This document shows positions 60,382-64,000 of a stretch of 64,000 nt of DNA, piece by piece. The position numbers and the translations under genes are program-made. The stretch spans positions 35,106-99,105 of the forward strand of contig CAJYHL010000061.1 in NCBI GenBank assembly GCA_913774625.1, in the 5' to 3' direction. The notes beneath the pieces were generated by a model. The model worked only from the letters and a program-made list of their open reading frames with translations. It did not search any database and was not told the origin of the DNA. The first letter of the stretch is position 1; each line of letters begins with the position of its first letter. Source of the DNA: an uncultured Acidovorax sp. (GTDB lineage: Bacteria > Pseudomonadota > Gammaproteobacteria > Burkholderiales > Burkholderiaceae_C).

Positions 60382-61017
60382 TTACTTGCGCAGCCGGTCG
60401 ATGTGGCGCACGAAGCGCTCGGCCGACAGCTCCAGCGTCAGCAGGTAGGCGTCGACGCGGCTGCGGAAATAGCGCCAGAAGATCAGCGTGGGAATGGCCA
60501 CGATCAGACCGAAGGCGGTGTTGTAGAGCGCGATCGAGATGCCGTGCGCCAGCTGCGCCGGGTTGCCGCCGCCCATGGCCTGGCCACCGGCCCCGGCTTG
60601 CGAGCCGAAGATGTCGATCATGCCGATGACGGTGCCCAGCAGGCCCAGCAGCGGCGCGGCCGAGGCGATGGTCGCCAGCGCGTTCAGGTACTTCTCCAGC
60701 CGGTGCGCCACGGCGCGGCCCGTGCCCTCCATGGCGGCGCGCAGGTCGGCCTCGGTGCTCTGCGGATGGCTGTTGAGGGTGCGCAGCCCGCTGGCCAGCA
60801 CCTCGCCCAGAGCGGAGTTCTGTGCCAGCTGGTTCACCACGTCGGGTGTGGGCAGGCCGCGCGACGATACGGCGATGGCTTCGTCCAGCAATTGAGGGGG
60901 AGCGACCCGGGCGGTGCGCAGCGCCGTGAAGCGCTCCAGCACCAGCGCCAGGGCGAGCACGGAGCAGGCTATCAAGGGCCAGATGGGCCAGCCTGCGGCT
61001 TGTATGATCGACAGCAA
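60382..61017 (-). CDS. exbB: MotA/TolQ/ExbB proton channel family protein
   Basis: MLSIIQAAGWPIWPLIACSVLALALVLERFTALR...LNALATIASAAPLLGLLGTVIGMIDIFG. Confidence 0.95.
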   Translation of the reverse strand: MLSIIQAAGWPIWPLIACSVLALALVLERFTALRTARVAPPQLLDEAIAVSSRGLPTPDVVNQLAQNSALGEVLASGLRTLNSHPQSTEADLRAAMEGTGRAVAHRLEKYLNALATIASAAPLLGLLGTVIGMIDIFGSQAGAGGQAMGGGNPAQLAHGISIALYNTAFGLIVAIPTLIFWRYFRSRVDAYLLTLELSAERFVRHIDRLRK

Positions 61018-61381
61018 ATTCTCTCTCCGCGCAGATGAAATCCGGCCGGCGATTATGGCCCAGCCGCTGCGGGCCCGGCGTGCCCGCCATGGCGTTTCCG
61101 GTGCTCGGGCCCCGCTTCCCCTGCCGTGCTGCGGTCACCCACAAAAACTGTGGATAACTTTGTGGGAAACCGCCCCGCGATGCCGCGCCAAGCGGCGCCA
61201 GTCCACGGGTTTGACACTTTGATGAAAAAACGCGCAGTGAAAAACAATTGCAAATCAACGACTTGGATCAACCCTCTGGCGCGGCCTCCGATGTGGTATG
61301 GCGCGCGCCAGATAGCTGCCGCCGGCCGCATTCTGTGGACTAGTGAAAGTGCCCGACGGGCCGCCAAGCCGCGCCAGGCCT

Positions 61382-62713
61382 ATGTTTGAGCGGCCCGAGG
61401 CAGGCGTGGCGCCGCGTATCTGGGAGGTCGGCGCGCTGTGCCGCGCCATTGCTGATGCGCTGGAGGCCCGCTTCAACCCGGTGGCCGTGCGCGGCGAGAT
61501 CACCGGCTTCTCGCGCGCGGCCAGCGGGCATTGCTACTTCACGCTCAAGGACGCCCAGGGCCAGGTGCGCTGCGCCATGTTCCGCCGCGCCGCCGGGCTG
61601 CTGGATTTCTCCCCGCGCGATGGGGAGCTGGTGGAGTTGCGCGGCCGGCTGGGCGTCTATGAGGCCCGGGGCGACCTGCAGCTCATCGTCGAAAGCATGC
61701 AGCGCGCGGGGCAGGGCGCGCTGTTCGAGCAGTTCCTGCGCCTGAAGGCCCAGCTCGAGGCCGAGGGCCTGTTCGATGCGGGCCGCAAGCGCGTGCTGCC
61801 GCTGATGCCGCGCGGCATCGGCCTGGTCACCTCGCCCGGCGCCGCGGCGCTGCACGATGTGGTGACGGCGCTGCGCCGGCGCGTGCCGCACATCCCGGTG
61901 GTGTTGGCGCCGGCGCTGGTACAGGGCGCGCAGGCGCCGGCCTCGATCTGCGCGGCGCTATCGAAACTGTATCGGCATGCCGAGGAGGCACGAGGGCTGC
62001 AGCGTGATGACGGCGGGGAAAAGCCCACGCCCATCGACGTGATCCTGCTCGTGCGCGGCGGCGGCTCCATCGAAGACCTCTGGGCCTTCAACGACGAGCA
62101 GCTGGCGCGCACCATCGTGCAGAGCCCGGTGCCGCTGGTGAGCGGCGTGGGGCACGAGACCGATTTCACCATCGCCGACTTCTGCGCCGACCTGCGCGCG
62201 CCCACGCCCACGGCGGCGGCCGAGCTGGTGTCGCAGCCGCGCGCCGTCTGGCTGGGGGCGCTGGATCTGCTGGCCGGGCGGCTGCAGGACGCCGTGCAGC
62301 GGCAGATGGACCTGCGCCACCAGCGCCTGGACATGGCGGGCCAGCGGCTGGGCCGGCCCTCGGGCCTGGTGGGGCGCCAGCAGCTGCAGCTGGCGCGCCA
62401 GGCCCAGCGCATGCGGCATGCGGTGCTGCTGAAGCTGCAGCGCATGGCCCAGGAACGCCAGGCGCTGCAGGCCCGCCTGCCGGTGGCCGTGGAGCGCTGG
62501 CTGGCGGCCCAGTCCGACCGGCTGGACCGGGCCGCGCTGCGCCTGCAGCTGCTAGACCCGCGGCTGGTGCTGCAGCGCGGCTATGCGCTGCTGACCGATG
62601 CCGAGGGCCGGGCGGTGACCCGGCCGGCCCAGGTACGGCCCGGCGATGCGCTGGTGGGCCAACTGGCCGAAGGGGCCATCGATCTCACGGTTTCCCAGCG
62701 GCGGCTGCTGTAG
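61382..62713 (+). CDS. xseA: Exodeoxyribonuclease VII large subunit
   Basis: [110 protein letters not shown]. Confidence 0.96.
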   Translation: MFERPEAGVAPRIWEVGALCRAIADALEARFNPVAVRGEITGFSRAASGHCYFTLKDAQGQVRCAMFRRAAGLLDFSPRDGELVELRGRLGVYEARGDLQLIVESMQRAGQGALFEQFLRLKAQLEAEGLFDAGRKRVLPLMPRGIGLVTSPGAAALHDVVTALRRRVPHIPVVLAPALVQGAQAPASICAALSKLYRHAEEARGLQRDDGGEKPTPIDVILLVRGGGSIEDLWAFNDEQLARTIVQSPVPLVSGVGHETDFTIADFCADLRAPTPTAAAELVSQPRAVWLGALDLLAGRLQDAVQRQMDLRHQRLDMAGQRLGRPSGLVGRQQLQLARQAQRMRHAVLLKLQRMAQERQALQARLPVAVERWLAAQSDRLDRAALRLQLLDPRLVLQRGYALLTDAEGRAVTRPAQVRPGDALVGQLAEGAIDLTVSQRRLL

Positions 62714-62847
62714 GGCGTCTACCTGGCAGCCATCCAGGTCGATCGCCCGGCCTACAGCGGAGGGCGCGTTTTCCTTCCTACAATCGCCGTTCGCCGCACA
62801 AGGGGCGGAACCAGGGCCGGCCGCGATGCCGCCCTCAGCTCCCCCCC

Positions 62848-62872
62848 CAGTTCAACAGTTCAAACAGTTCAA
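62848..62872 (+). repeat. Three direct copies of CAGTTCAA in the sod leader
   Basis: Copies at 62848-62855, 62856-62863, 62865-62872. Confidence 0.9.
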
Positions 62873-62893
62873 TCAACCCACGAAGGACTCACC

Positions 62894-63475
62894 ATGGAAC
62901 ATACCCTGCCGCCGCTGCCCTACGCCATCGACGCCCTGGCTCCCCACTACAGCCAGGAAACGCTGGAATACCACCATGGCAAGCACCACAACGCCTACGT
63001 GGTGAACCTGAACAACCTGCAAAAGGGCACGGAATTCGAGAACATGGCTCTCGAAGAGATCGTGAAGAAGTCCAGCGGCGGCATCTACAACAACGCGGCC
63101 CAGATCTGGAACCACACCTTCTTCTGGAACTGCATGACCCCCAACGGCGGCGGCGAACCCAGCGGCGCCCTGGCCGATGCCATCAACGCCAAGTGGGGCA
63201 GCTACGCCGCCTTCAAGGAAGCCTTCGTCAAGAGCGCCGTGGGCAACTTCGGTTCCGGCTGGACCTGGCTGGTCAAGAAGGCCGACGGCAGCGTGGACAT
63301 CGTGAACATGGGCGCCGCCGGCACGCCCCTGACCACCGGCGACAAGGCCCTGCTGACCGTGGACGTGTGGGAACACGCCTACTACATCGACTACCGCAAC
63401 CTGCGCCCCAAGTTCGTCGAGACCTTCCTCGACAAGCTGGTCAACTGGAGGTTCGCCGAAGCCAACTTCGCCTGA
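62894..63475 (+). CDS. sodB: Superoxide dismutase (Fe/Mn type)
   Basis: [40 protein letters not shown]...[18 protein letters not shown]...[29 protein letters not shown]. Confidence 0.96.
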   Translation: MEHTLPPLPYAIDALAPHYSQETLEYHHGKHHNAYVVNLNNLQKGTEFENMALEEIVKKSSGGIYNNAAQIWNHTFFWNCMTPNGGGEPSGALADAINAKWGSYAAFKEAFVKSAVGNFGSGWTWLVKKADGSVDIVNMGAAGTPLTTGDKALLTVDVWEHAYYIDYRNLRPKFVETFLDKLVNWRFAEANFA

Positions 63476-63505
63476 TCGGCAGGGCGGGCCTGAGCGGCCA
63501 AAGCC

Positions 63506-63543
63506 AAAAGGCCTGGAAGCATCGCGCTTCCAGGCCTTTTTTG
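63506..63543 (+). terminator. Rho-independent terminator after sodB
   Basis: aaaaggcctggaagc-atcgc-gcttccaggccttttttt. Confidence 0.9.
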
Positions 63544-63676
63544 CTTCTGGGCAGGGGCTCGGGCTGGGGGCAGCGCGAAAGCGCTCGCCATAACGCCGCA
63601 GGGGGCCCCAGTGCCCCCTGCGTTGCATGCATTCATGCTGCCTGACCCATCACCTCAATGGGGCAGGCAGCGGGCT

Positions 63677-64000
63677 TCAGCGGCCGTAGCCGCCGCCACC
63701 GCCGCGGTTGCCGCCACGGCCGCCGCCGCGATTGCCACCACCTCCGCCGTAGCCACCGCCATTGCCGCCGCGGAAGCCGCCACCGCCGCGGCGTCCGCCG
63801 CCGGCCATGCTGTCCACGCTGGTGCGCATCGGATCGGGCTGGCCGCCGCCACCGCCGCCGTGGCGCGATGCGCCCAGGTTGACGCCGGCCTGGGTGACCA
63901 GGTGGGCGTTCTCGCGGCGGGGTTGGCTGTCGTCGAAGCGCGGTGCGCCGCCACCATTGCCGCCGCCGCCGCCGCTGCGTTGTGCGCTGCGGCCGGGCTG
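63677..64000 (-). CDS. C-terminal Gly/Arg-rich tail, probably of a DEAD-box RNA helicase (RhlE-like); truncated by window end
   Basis: Frame open to 64000 but absent from the track (no start in window): QPGRSAQRSGGGGGNGGGAPRFDDSQPRRENAHLVTQAGVNLGASRHGGGGGGQPDPMRTSVDSMAGGGRRGGGGFRGGNGGGYGGGGGNRGGGRGGNRGGGGGYGR*. Confidence 0.65.
   Translation of the reverse strand, partial: QPGRSAQRSGGGGGNGGGAPRFDDSQPRRENAHLVTQAGVNLGASRHGGGGGGQPDPMRTSVDSMAGGGRRGGGGFRGGNGGGYGGGGGNRGGGRGGNRGGGGGYGR

Noticed and set aside
63655-63957. 100-aa Ala-rich ORF in the track at the window end
   Set aside because: Alternate frame of a Gly/Arg-rich helicase tail (63677-64000, minus) that is open to the window edge.

Overview
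High-GC (~68-70%) beta-proteobacterial chromosome segment. Gene content and order (exbB-exbD-lpxK-trm112-kdsB-adk, odhA-odhB-lpdA-zapE, metNI/metQ) suggest Comamonadaceae, Acidovorax-like; this is inferred from protein recognition, not from a search. About 45 protein-coding genes are supportable. Most are housekeeping or transport: methionine ABC importer, Yej-type peptide ABC importer, FabI, 2-oxoglutarate dehydrogenase complex, ZapE, DinG-like helicase, BamD, LexA, L-asparaginase, Adk, KdsB, LpxK, ExbBD, XseA, Fe/Mn-SOD. Two blocks stand out. (1) 4.8-10.1 kb: a four-gene operon DUF3348 / DUF802 (MotA/ExbB-like membrane domain plus a very long coiled-coil tail) / MotB-OmpA protein / DUF2894. 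It looks like an undescribed ion-driven motor resembling ZorAB but lacking Zorya effectors. (2) 18.4-23.3 kb: rhodanese / EpsC-type serine acetyltransferase / XRE regulator / family 2A encapsulin shell / cysteine desulfurase with a ~268-aa disordered N-terminal extension, i.e. a sulfur-handling encapsulin nanocompartment locus. Smaller observations: a NikR-like operator with an atypical spacer before a TonB receptor, tandem SOS-box-like sites between lexA and an asparaginase gene, a candidate sucA-leader RNA, and a repeated hairpin element found inside operons. Many long overlapping ORFs in the supplied track are GC-rich shadow ORFs and were rejected. All start sites are inferred by eye.
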